From the NCBI RefSeq assembly GCF_014851765.1, contig NZ_JACVAI010000009.1:220912-284911 (forward strand): DNA of 64,000 bases, written 5' to 3'. The position numbers and the translations under genes are program-made. The stretch's first letter is position 1; each line of letters starts with the position of its first letter. Below are positions 33,138 through 41,022 of the stretch, one piece after another. The notes beneath the pieces are model-generated. The model saw only the letters and a program-made list of their open reading frames with translations. It was not told the origin of the DNA and made no database searches. Source of the DNA: Pseudomonas sp. PDM04. Lineage in GTDB: Bacteria > Pseudomonadota > Gammaproteobacteria > Pseudomonadales > Pseudomonadaceae.

Positions 33138-34442
33138 ATGAACCTCGATTCAACGTCGCCAGCGCTGGCTTATCAGTCGGGCTTCGGCAACGAATTCAGC
33201 AGCGAAGCGTTACCCGGCGCGCTGCCCGTCGGCCAGAACTCCCCGCAAAAAGCCCCCTACGGCCTGTACACCGAACTGCTGTCCGGCACCGCGTTCACCA
33301 TGCCCCGCAGTGAAGCGCGACGCACCTGGATGTATCGCATCCAGCCCTCGGCGAATCACCCCGCCTTCGTCAAGCTCGAGCGGCAACTGTCCGGTGGCCC
33401 GTTGGGTGAAGTGACGCCCAATCGCCTGCGCTGGAATGCCCTGGAGATGCCTGCCGAACCGACGGATTTCATCGATGGCCTGGTCAGCATGGTGGCCAAT
33501 GCCGATGCCGATAAACCGACCGGCATCAGCATCCACCAGTACCGCGCCAATCAATCGATGGAGCGGGTGTTCTACAACGCCGACGGCGAACTGTTGCTGG
33601 TCCCGCAACTCGGGCGCCTGCGCATTGCCACCGAACTGGGCATGCTGGACGTGCAACCGCTGGAAATCGCCGTGCTGCCACGGGGCCTGAAATTTCGCGT
33701 CGAGTTGCTTGATCCGCAGGCGCGCGGGTACGTCGCCGAGAACCACGGTGCGCCGCTGCGTCTGCCGGACCTGGGGCCTATCGGCAGCAACGGCCTGGCC
33801 AATCCGCGAGACTTCCTGACCCCGGTCGCGCACTACGAACACCTCACGCAACCGACGATGCTGGTGCAGAAATTCCTCGGTCAGTTGTGGGGCTGCGAAC
33901 TCGATCATTCGCCCCTCAACGTGGTCGCCTGGCACGGCAACAACGTGCCGTACAAGTATGACCTGCGTCGGTTCAACACCCTCGGCACGGTCAGCTTCGA
34001 TCATCCAGACCCGTCGATTTTCACCGTCCTGACGTCGCCGACCAGCGTTCACGGCCTGGCCAACCTGGACTTCGTGATCTTCCCGCCCCGTTGGATGGTG
34101 GCCGAGAAAACCTTCCGGCCGCCGTGGTTCCACCGCAACCTGATGAACGAGTTCATGGGCCTGATCACGGGCGAGTACGACGCCAAGGCCGAAGGCTTCG
34201 TGCCCGGTGGTGCGTCGCTGCACAGCTGCATGAGCGCCCACGGCCCGGATGGCGAAACCTGCACCCGGGCGATCAACGCCGAACTGGCCCCGGCAAAAAT
34301 CGATAACACCATGGCTTTCATGTTCGAGACCAGCCAGGTGCTGCGTCCGAGCCGTTTCGCCCTGGATTGCCCACAACTGCAAACCCGCTACGACGCCTGC
34401 TGGGCCACGCTGCCCGCCACTTTCGACCCGACCCGGAGATAA
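33138..34442 (+). CDS. hmgA: Homogentisate 1,2-dioxygenase (HmgA)
   Basis: Fe(II) ring-cleaving enzyme that opens homogentisate to maleylacetoacetate in Tyr/Phe catabolism. 434 residues from ATG 33138, with AGGAGG at the right spacing. Family blocks include LAYQSGFGNEFSSEALPGALP, VVAWHGNNVPYKYDLRRFNTLG, and the iron-ligand region FPPRWMVAEKTFRPPWFHRN and ASLHSCMSAHGPDG. First gene of hmgA-fahA-maiA. Confidence 0.97.
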   Translation: MNLDSTSPALAYQSGFGNEFSSEALPGALPVGQNSPQKAPYGLYTELLSGTAFTMPRSEARRTWMYRIQPSANHPAFVKLERQLSGGPLGEVTPNRLRWNALEMPAEPTDFIDGLVSMVANADADKPTGISIHQYRANQSMERVFYNADGELLLVPQLGRLRIATELGMLDVQPLEIAVLPRGLKFRVELLDPQARGYVAENHGAPLRLPDLGPIGSNGLANPRDFLTPVAHYEHLTQPTMLVQKFLGQLWGCELDHSPLNVVAWHGNNVPYKYDLRRFNTLGTVSFDHPDPSIFTVLTSPTSVHGLANLDFVIFPPRWMVAEKTFRPPWFHRNLMNEFMGLITGEYDAKAEGFVPGGASLHSCMSAHGPDGETCTRAINAELAPAKIDNTMAFMFETSQVLRPSRFALDCPQLQTRYDACWATLPATFDPTRR

Positions 34443-34445
34443 CCC

Positions 34446-35750
34446 ATGACTCAGACTTCCATCACTCGCAGCTGGGTAGCCTCCGCCAATGGTCATGGGG
34501 ATTTCCCCCTGCAGAACCTGCCGCTGGGCGTGTTCAGCGTGCAAGGTTCGGCGCCGCGCAGCGGCGTAGCCATCGGTGAGCATATCTTCGATCTGGAAGC
34601 GGCACTGGAGGCCGGCCTGTTCGAGGGCGCTGCGAAAGCCGCCGTGCAAGCCACCCGTGGCGGTCAGCTCAATGCCTTTTTCGAACTGGGCCGCGACGCA
34701 CGCATTGCCTTGCGTGAACGCTTGATCGAGCTGCTCGGGGAAGGCAGCACCCTGCACGGCAAGATCGAAGCCCAAGGCGCAAAACTGCTGCCGCTGGCGG
34801 CCCACTGCGAGATGCACCTGCCGGCCAGGATCGGCGACTACACCGACTTCTATGTCGGTATCGAGCACGCGCAAAACGTCGGCAAGTTGTTCCGCCCCGA
34901 TAACCCCCTGCTGCCGAATTACAAGCACGTGCCGATTGGTTATCACGGTCGGGCCTCGACCGTTCGCCCCTCCGGCACCGACGTGCGTCGTCCCAAGGGC
35001 CAGACCCTGCCGGCCGGTCAGACCGAGCCAACGTTCGGCCCGTGCGCACGCCTGGACTACGAGCTGGAACTGGGCATCTGGATCGGCCAGGGCAATGCGA
35101 TGGGCGAGCCGATTGGCATTGCCGAGGCTGGCGACCACATCGCCGGCTTCTGCCTGCTCAACGACTGGTCGGCGCGGGACATCCAGGCCTGGGAGTACCA
35201 GCCGCTGGGACCGTTCCTGTCCAAGAGTTTCATCACCAGCGTTTCGCCGTGGGTGGTGACCGCCGAAGCGCTGGAGCCGTTCCGCCGTGCGCAAGCGGCG
35301 CGACCCGAAGGCGACCCGCAGCCGCTGCCCTACCTGTTCGACAGCCGCGACCAGGCCGCGGGCGCTTTCGACATCGAGCTGGAAGTGCTGCTGATCACCG
35401 AAGGCCTGCGCGAGCAGAATTTGCCGGCCCATCGCCTGACACTGAGCAACACCCAATACATGTACTGGACCGTGGCGCAGATGGTCGCGCACCACAGCGT
35501 CAACGGCTGCCAGTTGCAGGCCGGCGACCTGTTCGGTTCGGGCACGTTGTCGGGGCCGGAAAGTGGCCAGTTCGGCAGCCTGCTGGAAATCACCGAAGGC
35601 GGTAAAAAGCCGATCGAACTGGCCTCTGGCGAAGTGCGCAAGTTCCTGGAGGACGGCGACGAAATCATCCTGCGCGCGCGCTGCCGTCGCGACGGCTTTG
35701 CCTCCATCGGTTTCGGTGAATGCCGTGGCAAAGTGCTGTCGGCGCGTTAG
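34446..35750 (+). CDS. fahA: Fumarylacetoacetase (FahA/HmgB)
   Basis: Hydrolyses fumarylacetoacetate to fumarate and acetoacetate. 434 residues. The metal-binding catalytic block DFYVGIEHAQNVGKLFR, followed by VPIGYHGRASTVRPSGTD, FCLLNDWSARDIQAWEYQPLGPFLSKSF and the C-terminal GSGTLSGPESGQFG match the family. Three bases after hmgA. Confidence 0.97.
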   Translation: MTQTSITRSWVASANGHGDFPLQNLPLGVFSVQGSAPRSGVAIGEHIFDLEAALEAGLFEGAAKAAVQATRGGQLNAFFELGRDARIALRERLIELLGEGSTLHGKIEAQGAKLLPLAAHCEMHLPARIGDYTDFYVGIEHAQNVGKLFRPDNPLLPNYKHVPIGYHGRASTVRPSGTDVRRPKGQTLPAGQTEPTFGPCARLDYELELGIWIGQGNAMGEPIGIAEAGDHIAGFCLLNDWSARDIQAWEYQPLGPFLSKSFITSVSPWVVTAEALEPFRRAQAARPEGDPQPLPYLFDSRDQAAGAFDIELEVLLITEGLREQNLPAHRLTLSNTQYMYWTVAQMVAHHSVNGCQLQAGDLFGSGTLSGPESGQFGSLLEITEGGKKPIELASGEVRKFLEDGDEIILRARCRRDGFASIGFGECRGKVLSAR

Positions 35751-35761
35751 GAGGACGAGGT

Positions 35762-36397
35762 ATGGAGCTCTACACCTACTACCGTTCGACTTCGTCCTAT
35801 CGGGTGCGGATTGCGCTGGCGCTCAAGGGGCTGGATTACCAGGCATTGCCGATCAATCTCGTCGCACCGCCCGGCGGCGAGCATCGCCAGGCGCCTTACC
35901 TGAGCATCAACCCACAAGGCCGGGTGCCGGCCTTGCGCACCGAAGAAGGGGAGCTGCTGATCCAGTCACCGGCGATCATCGAGTACCTGGAAGAACGTTA
36001 TCCACAGGTGCCGCTGCTGTCGAAAAGCCTCGCTGCCCGCGCCCGTGAGCGCGGTGTGGCGGCGGTCATCGGTTGCGACGTACATCCGCTGCACAACGTC
36101 AGTGTGCTCAACCGCCTGCGCCAGTGGGGGCACGATGAAACGCAGGTGAGCGAGTGGATCGGTCACTGGATCGGCCAGGGTCTGGCGACGGTCGAGCAGT
36201 TGATTGGCGATGAAGGCTTTTGCTTTGGCGAGAAGCCGGGCCTGGCGGACGTGTATCTGATTGCGCAGCTCTACGCCGCCGAGCGCTTCAAGGTTTCGCT
36301 GGAGGCGTACCCACGGATTCGTCGGGTGGCGGAGCTGGCGGCGCAGCATCCCGCGTTTATCAAGGCTCACCCATCGAATCAGCCGGACACACCTTGA
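35762..36397 (+). CDS. maiA: Maleylacetoacetate isomerase (MaiA/HmgC)
   Basis: Glutathione-dependent isomerase, 211 residues from ATG 35762 (the longer frame adds 14 residues with no family match). The GST-zeta motif STSSYRVRIALALKGLDY near residue 8, and YLSINPQGRVPAL and SPAIIEYLEERYP, are characteristic. Completes the Tyr catabolic operon; the REP pair is just downstream. Confidence 0.95.
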   Translation: MELYTYYRSTSSYRVRIALALKGLDYQALPINLVAPPGGEHRQAPYLSINPQGRVPALRTEEGELLIQSPAIIEYLEERYPQVPLLSKSLAARARERGVAAVIGCDVHPLHNVSVLNRLRQWGHDETQVSEWIGHWIGQGLATVEQLIGDEGFCFGEKPGLADVYLIAQLYAAERFKVSLEAYPRIRRVAELAAQHPAFIKAHPSNQPDTP

Positions 36398-36412
36398 GGC
36401 ACACGCACGAGA

Positions 36413-36504
36413 TTGTGGGAGCGAGCCGGCTCGCGAAGAGGCCCGCTCAGTCAACGTCCATGGTGCCTGATACGCCGCCATCGCGAGCCGGCTCGCTCCC
36501 ACAG
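36413..36504. repeat. REP pair (REPIN-like), GCCGGCTCGCGA subtype
   Basis: gtgggagcgagccggctcgcga on the left and tcgcgagccggctcgctcccac on the right, about 45 bases apart. Confidence 0.9.
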
Positions 36505-36514
36505 GAGTTTGGGG

Positions 36515-37318
36515 TCAGTGGACGATCGAGTTGGGCGGCAAATGCCCCAGCCGTTCGGTCAGGCGAATCCGCTGGATCGGGTCGTCGGTGAGCAGCAGGG
36601 CATGCTCCAGGTCGAAGCGCTCGGCGTTCGGGCAGTCCAGCCGCTGGTAAAGACTGGCACGGGCCAGGTAGTCGGCCGTCGTGCCATTGCCCAGCTCCAG
36701 CACACGCTCGGCGTCGACCAGCGCACTGATGTAGTCGTCGTGGGAAAGGTACAGCTGGCGCAGGTTGCGCGACAGCCGTTGCAACATTTGCCTGGGTTCG
36801 GCGGTGAGCAGGTGCTCGGCGCTGAGCTTCAGGTTCGGGCCGTATTGGCGTTGCAGCAGTTCGCGGCAATCGTTGGGGTACAGCCGGCGTCCGCCGCACG
36901 GGTCGAGCAGGTGGTCGGCCCCTGGCACCCGCAACAGGAAATGCCCCGGAAAGTTGACGCCCACCAGGGGGATTTCCAGGCCCCTGCCCAGTTCCAGCGC
37001 AATCAGCCCCAGAGCCAGGGGTTGACCGCGCCGGCGCTCCAGCACCTTGTCGAGCAATGCAGCTTGCGGGCGCAGAGGAGTGAAGTCGTCCTGGGCGAAG
37101 CCCAGGTCATTCAGGCGGCGCAACAACGGTTGCGCCAGCTCGCTCACGGACAGCATCGGCAGGCCCTGACTGACGCGCTGTTGCAGGTCCCGCAGGTTGG
37201 CCAGTACCGTCGCTGGATCCACTTCCCTGTCGTGTTCGACGGCGATCCACAGCGCTGCCTCGAACAGCGCGGGCGGTGATCGTTGCAGGCAATCGAAGAA
37301 GTGTTGGCGCGGCGTCAT
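36515..37318 (-). CDS. SirB1-family transglutaminase-like protein
   Basis: 267 residues from ATG 37318. The SirB1/transglut_core2 region is at ~80-165 (RRGQPLALGLIALELGRGLEIPLVGVNFPGHFLLRV), and the C-terminal half has a tetratricopeptide-like helix pair. No transglutaminase triad is evident, so it may be non-enzymatic. A single gene. Confidence 0.85.
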   Translation of the reverse strand: MTPRQHFFDCLQRSPPALFEAALWIAVEHDREVDPATVLANLRDLQQRVSQGLPMLSVSELAQPLLRRLNDLGFAQDDFTPLRPQAALLDKVLERRRGQPLALGLIALELGRGLEIPLVGVNFPGHFLLRVPGADHLLDPCGGRRLYPNDCRELLQRQYGPNLKLSAEHLLTAEPRQMLQRLSRNLRQLYLSHDDYISALVDAERVLELGNGTTADYLARASLYQRLDCPNAERFDLEHALLLTDDPIQRIRLTERLGHLPPNSIVH

Positions 37319-37491
37319 CAGAATCTCCGGTGAATGCCTCGTTTTAGCCCCGTCGCCGACATTCGTCCAGTGGCAGGCCAGGTTATGTCCGAAACCCCGA
37401 ATAGTGTCGCTGCTTATTCCGGCGTGCTTCAGCAATTTTTGGGCGCGAGCCTATACTGGCGACTACAAGAAGTGATTCGGGAGCCCTTACG

Positions 37492-38511
37492 ATGTTCGCT
37501 CTCATGCAAAGCACTCGCCTTGAATCGCTGCATCTGAGCGTCGACCCGGTCACCGGGTTGAAGGCGGTCATTGCCATCCATAACAGCCGTCTGGGGCCCG
37601 CCCTGGGAGGTTGTCGTTACCTGGCCTATCCCAGCGACGATTCAGCGGTCGAGGATGCGATTCGCCTTGCCCGGGGCATGAGCTACAAGGCGGCGCTGGC
37701 GGGACTCGCGCAGGGCGGCGGCGTGGCGGTGATTGTCCGTCCGGTTCACGTGGAAAATCGCGCCGCGCTGTTCGAAGCGTTCGGCCGCTGCATCAATCAG
37801 CTCGACGGTCGCTACATTACCGCGATCGACAGCGGCACCTCGGTGGCGGACATGGACTGCATCGCCCAGCAGACCCAGCATGTCACCAGTACCACCTCGG
37901 CCGGCGACCCGGCGCCCCACGCGGCGATGGGCGTGTTCACCGGCATCCGCGCCACGGCCATGGCCCGCCTGGGCAGCGATAACCTTGAAGGTCTGCGCGT
38001 GGCCATCCAGGGCCTGGGCAATGTGGGTTACGCGTTGGCCGAACAGCTGCACGCCGTGGGTGCCGAACTGTTGGTCAGCGACATCGATCAAGGCAAGGTG
38101 CAACTGGCGATGGAGCAGCTCAACGCCCATCCGATTGCCAACGACGCATTGCTCAGCACCCCGTGCGACATTCTTGCGCCATGCGGCCTCGGCGGCGTGC
38201 TCAACAGCCATAGCGTGTCGCAACTGCGTTGCTCGGCGGTGGCCGGTTCGGCGAACAATCAACTGACCCATCTGGACGTCGCCGATCAACTGGAGCGACG
38301 GGGCATCCTCTATGCGCCGGATTACGTGATCAACTCCGGTGGGCTGATCTACGTGTCGCTCAAGCACCGGGGCGAAGAGCTGGCGACCATCACGGCCCAC
38401 CTGTCGAAAATCAGTTCACGGCTGACCGAAGTGTTCGCTCATGCCCAGGCGGAAAAACGCTCTCCGGCGCGGGTGGCGGACGAATTGGCAGAGAAAGTCC
38501 TGTACCGCTGA
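37492..38511 (+). CDS. Leu/Phe/Val dehydrogenase family protein, catalytic lysine replaced by Val
   Basis: 339 residues. It has the LeuDH substrate-domain start GLKAVIAIHNSRLGPALGGCR, the substrate lysine in GMSYKAALAGL, DGRYITAIDSGTSVADM with the conserved Asp, and the Rossmann-fold VAIQGLGNVGYALAEQL. The catalytic position usually reads GGGKxVI, but here it is GGGVAVI (codon GTG near 37724). The protein may be an inactive or altered paralogue, or a true LeuDH with an unusual solution. No branched-chain genes are near. Confidence 0.85.
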   Translation: MFALMQSTRLESLHLSVDPVTGLKAVIAIHNSRLGPALGGCRYLAYPSDDSAVEDAIRLARGMSYKAALAGLAQGGGVAVIVRPVHVENRAALFEAFGRCINQLDGRYITAIDSGTSVADMDCIAQQTQHVTSTTSAGDPAPHAAMGVFTGIRATAMARLGSDNLEGLRVAIQGLGNVGYALAEQLHAVGAELLVSDIDQGKVQLAMEQLNAHPIANDALLSTPCDILAPCGLGGVLNSHSVSQLRCSAVAGSANNQLTHLDVADQLERRGILYAPDYVINSGGLIYVSLKHRGEELATITAHLSKISSRLTEVFAHAQAEKRSPARVADELAEKVLYR

Positions 38512-38540
38512 TACCTCGCCTTTAGCCCGGGCATGAAAAA

Positions 38541-38566
38541 GGCCCTGAGCCATTCGACTCAGGGCC
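38541..38566. terminator. Bidirectional terminator between LeuDH-like gene and yebG
   Basis: ggccctgag / ctcagggcc with an 8-base loop; As on the left and Ts nearby on the right, so it serves both convergent genes. Confidence 0.85.
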
Positions 38567-38582
38567 TGTTCAATCCTGGGGC

Positions 38583-38927
38583 CTACTTCGCTGTTTTAGC
38601 GGCCTTGGCCGGCTTGGCCGGCGCAGGTGCTTGCGCCTCTTCAACGGCCGGGGCCTGTTCTTCGGCAACTTCAACCGGCGCATGAATCAGTTCGGACAGG
38701 GCGTCCGGCTGGCTCTTGAACGCCTTGGCAAATACCTCGCGGTTCTTCGCCATGTAGATCCCGACCTCGTCCACCTGCTGTTCGCTCAGGGACGGGACGG
38801 CTTTTTGCAGCACTTCAGCCAGCAATTCGGCCAGTTCGAGCATTTTGTCATGACGGTCAGCTTCGGCTTTATCCATGAACAAGCGCTCCAGATCTCGGCT
38901 GCTGCGGTATACCACTTCGACGGCCAT
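38583..38927 (-). CDS. yebG: YebG-family SOS-induced protein
   Basis: 114 residues, begins MAVEVVYRSSRDLERLFMDKAEADRHDKMLELAELL, which matches YebG, then an Ala/Pro/Lys-rich tail (residues ~88-114) that is longer than in E. coli. YebG is a DNA-damage-inducible protein of unknown function. The LexA box at 38971-38986 supports SOS control. Confidence 0.92.
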   Translation of the reverse strand: MAVEVVYRSSRDLERLFMDKAEADRHDKMLELAELLAEVLQKAVPSLSEQQVDEVGIYMAKNREVFAKAFKSQPDALSELIHAPVEVAEEQAPAVEEAQAPAPAKPAKAAKTAK

Positions 38928-38970
38928 TCACCACCTCACATGCCTTCACGATAGTTGTCTGTTTCGACCA

Positions 38971-38986
38971 CTGTATTTATATACAG
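38971..38986 (-). promoter_or_regulatory. LexA box upstream of yebG
   Basis: ctgtatttatatacag, a near-perfect CTGT-N8-ACAG SOS box, 44 bases before the yebG start. The rest of the ~280-base gap to psiE has no other gene I can support. Confidence 0.9.
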
Positions 38987-39210
38987 CGAAAAGGATAAGC
39001 GAATCCCTGCGCTTTGGGTAGTGGCTTTTTAATGTAGACCGGAATCAGGATTTGTCAGCATCCCTGGCAGGTGCGACCAAACGCCACGGCGCGCGTTTTC
39101 GGGGCGCTCGCCATCATGTTGCGGGCGCCCCTGGCCTTTTTTCTGCATGCAGAACAACCGTCACGTCCAACCCGCATCATCCGCTCGAACCGAGCTAAGG
39201 AAGAATCATC

Positions 39211-39711
39211 GTGAAAATCAACTGGGCCGAAAACCTGCGGCAGAACGTGCATGAACTGGCCGAGTCACTGGGCAATCTGTTTGTCGAGAGCTTCCACTAC
39301 CTGGCGCTGTTCGCCATTGGTGCGGTGACCGCCTGGGCGGCGGTGATGGAATTCCTGGGAATGCTCGACAAGGGCCACATCAAGATCGACGACATCCTGC
39401 TGCTGTTCATCTATCTGGAGCTGGGGGCAATGGTCGGGATTTACTTCAAGACCAACCACATGCCGGTGCGTTTCCTGATCTACGTGGCAATCACGGCGTT
39501 GACCCGCCTGCTGATCTCCAACGTCTCGCACCATAACCCGCCCGACCTCGGCATCATCTACCTGTGTGGCGGCATTCTGCTGCTGGCGTTTGCGATCCTG
39601 GTGGTGCGTTATGCCTCGTCGCAGTTCCCCTCGGTGAAGATCGACCACCCGCAACGCAAGATCGGTGCGGGTTCCGCCGAGCATCCCGAGGTGGAGAAGG
39701 GCGAACTCTAA
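39211..39711 (+). CDS. psiE: PsiE-like phosphate-starvation-inducible membrane protein
   Basis: 166 residues starting at GTG 39211. Four membrane segments are seen (about 30-52, 62-82, 85-105, 110-132). The conserved PsiE core LVESFHYLALFAIGAV.. and DILLLFIYLELGAMVGIYFKTNHMPVRFLIYVAITALTRLLI matches. Its 3' end overlaps the convergent DUF3509 gene by 4 bases. Confidence 0.9.
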   Translation: MKINWAENLRQNVHELAESLGNLFVESFHYLALFAIGAVTAWAAVMEFLGMLDKGHIKIDDILLLFIYLELGAMVGIYFKTNHMPVRFLIYVAITALTRLLISNVSHHNPPDLGIIYLCGGILLLAFAILVVRYASSQFPSVKIDHPQRKIGAGSAEHPEVEKGEL

Positions 39712-40025
39712 AGGCGCAGGTCCGGCCGTTGCTGCCCCTTGGCGGGCGGTGGCGGCAGGGTGCGGCTGTCGCCATCGGTCATGGCTTCGAGGATGGTCAT
39801 GGCGCTATGACCCTGCTCGATGGCAATGCCGAACTGGATGCTTTGCACCAGGCGCTTGAGGCGCTTGGGGTCGTTGCGCTGTTCGCTGCTGATCATCCGC
39901 TTGGCCACGATTCGACCGCTGTTGGACAGGGTCAGCATGATGCTGCCATCAAGCCCCTGAATGCTCAGGTTGATCTGGTAGTCCGGTGCGAAGGCATCGG
40001 TAATGATCTGAAAAGGGTTGTCCAT
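39708..40025 (-). CDS. DUF3509 family small protein
   Basis: 105 residues, MDNPFQIITDAFAPDYQINLSIQGLDGSIMLTLSN then RMISSEQRNDPKRLKRLVQSIQFGIA. A Pseudomonas-enriched family of unknown function. No signal peptide. Confidence 0.88.
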   Translation of the reverse strand: MDNPFQIITDAFAPDYQINLSIQGLDGSIMLTLSNSGRIVAKRMISSEQRNDPKRLKRLVQSIQFGIAIEQGHSAMTILEAMTDGDSRTLPPPPAKGQQRPDLRL

Positions 40026-40530
40026 GATGCGTCACCGCCTGATTGAACGTGCAGTTGTTGACCGGCCACGATCGGGTTGGTTCGCAACTCCGGACCACTG
40101 GGCACGTTGCAAGCGGCATGCCCATCGCAAGCGCCGCTTCTCCGGCAGGAGCGAGCTCGCTGGCGAAAAACGCGAGAACCACTCGGTACAGCGGGCTGAA
40201 CGCAAGCCGCAACCGTTCATCGCAAACGGAAATTGCCGTCGAAATGTCTTCGGATTGATTGCCCGATTCAGGGCATGGAGGGGGTTTGATGAGCGCTGAA
40301 GGAGCGGCAGATGTGAGCAATTATGACAGGGAAGCGAAGCGACCCAACTCCCGACCTTACCAGCGCTTTTACCCGTTGTCCGGCTTTTTTTGCGAATGAA
40401 TATTTATCTTTTTTTAGGGGTTGAATTGTTCGGCGCGCAGACCGATTGTGTAAGCAAGAGGTCACGGTGACGACGCCCAAGGGCCAGCCGAAGGGGCCTC
40501 TAGCGAGCTAGCTGAAATAAGGGATGAACT
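40026..40530. other. 505-base intergenic region, no supported gene
   Basis: It contains a degenerate REP-like patch near 40140-40170 (gcaggagcgagctcgctggcg), an AT-rich stretch at 40390-40430 with two T runs, and small palindromes at 40460-40470 and 40500-40511. It could be a promoter and leader for the HPF-like gene. I see no convincing short ORF. Confidence 0.4.
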
Positions 40531-40938
40531 ATGCAAATCCAAGTCAACAGCGATAACCATATTCAAAGCAGCATCCGACTGGAGGAGTGGGTACGTACTA
40601 CCATTGAGAGCACGCTCGAACGATATGAAGAGGACCTGACACGCGTCGAGGTTCACCTGCGGGACGAGAACGGCGACAAGCCGGGTCCCCACGATTTGCG
40701 CTGCCAGCTGGAGGCGCGGCCAAAAGGCCATCAACCAGTTTCCGTCACTCACAAAGCCGACACCCTGGAGCAAGCGATCGACGGTGCGGCGGAGAAACTC
40801 GAACACGCACTGGAGCACCTGTTCGGCAAACTGCGAGGCAAGCCACGTGCCGCAGTAGTGCCATTCGACAGGGGCACCGCCGATGCGCTGCTCGAAGATG
40901 AATTTCTCGAAAACGAACAGGCTGCACAAAACGGCTGA
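40531..40938 (+). CDS. HPF/RaiA-family ribosome-associated protein
   Basis: 135 residues. It begins MQIQVNSDNHIQSSIRLEEWVRTTIESTLERYEEDLTRVEVHLRDENGDKPG, the beta-alpha-beta-beta-alpha fold of ribosome hibernation factors, though the protein is diverged from HPF itself. Likely binds the 30S subunit in slow growth. ATG has AAGGG six bases upstream; a terminator follows. Confidence 0.85.
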   Translation: MQIQVNSDNHIQSSIRLEEWVRTTIESTLERYEEDLTRVEVHLRDENGDKPGPHDLRCQLEARPKGHQPVSVTHKADTLEQAIDGAAEKLEHALEHLFGKLRGKPRAAVVPFDRGTADALLEDEFLENEQAAQNG

Positions 40939-40969
40939 TGCCTGATTCGCCTGTTACTGTCCACCACTG

Positions 40970-41004
40970 AAAACGGGCCTGCTGATGCAGGCCCGTTCTT
41001 GTTT
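40970..41004 (+). terminator. Terminator after HPF-like gene
   Basis: aacgggcctgc / gcaggcccgtt stem, loop tgat, then T-rich sequence. Confidence 0.85.
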
Positions 41005-41022
41005 GTGCCCTTGCGATTGTGA

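Noticed and set aside
33210..35495. 761-codon open frame antisense to hmgA and fahA
   Set aside because: Overlaps two well-supported catabolic genes in the opposite direction and has no recognisable domain.
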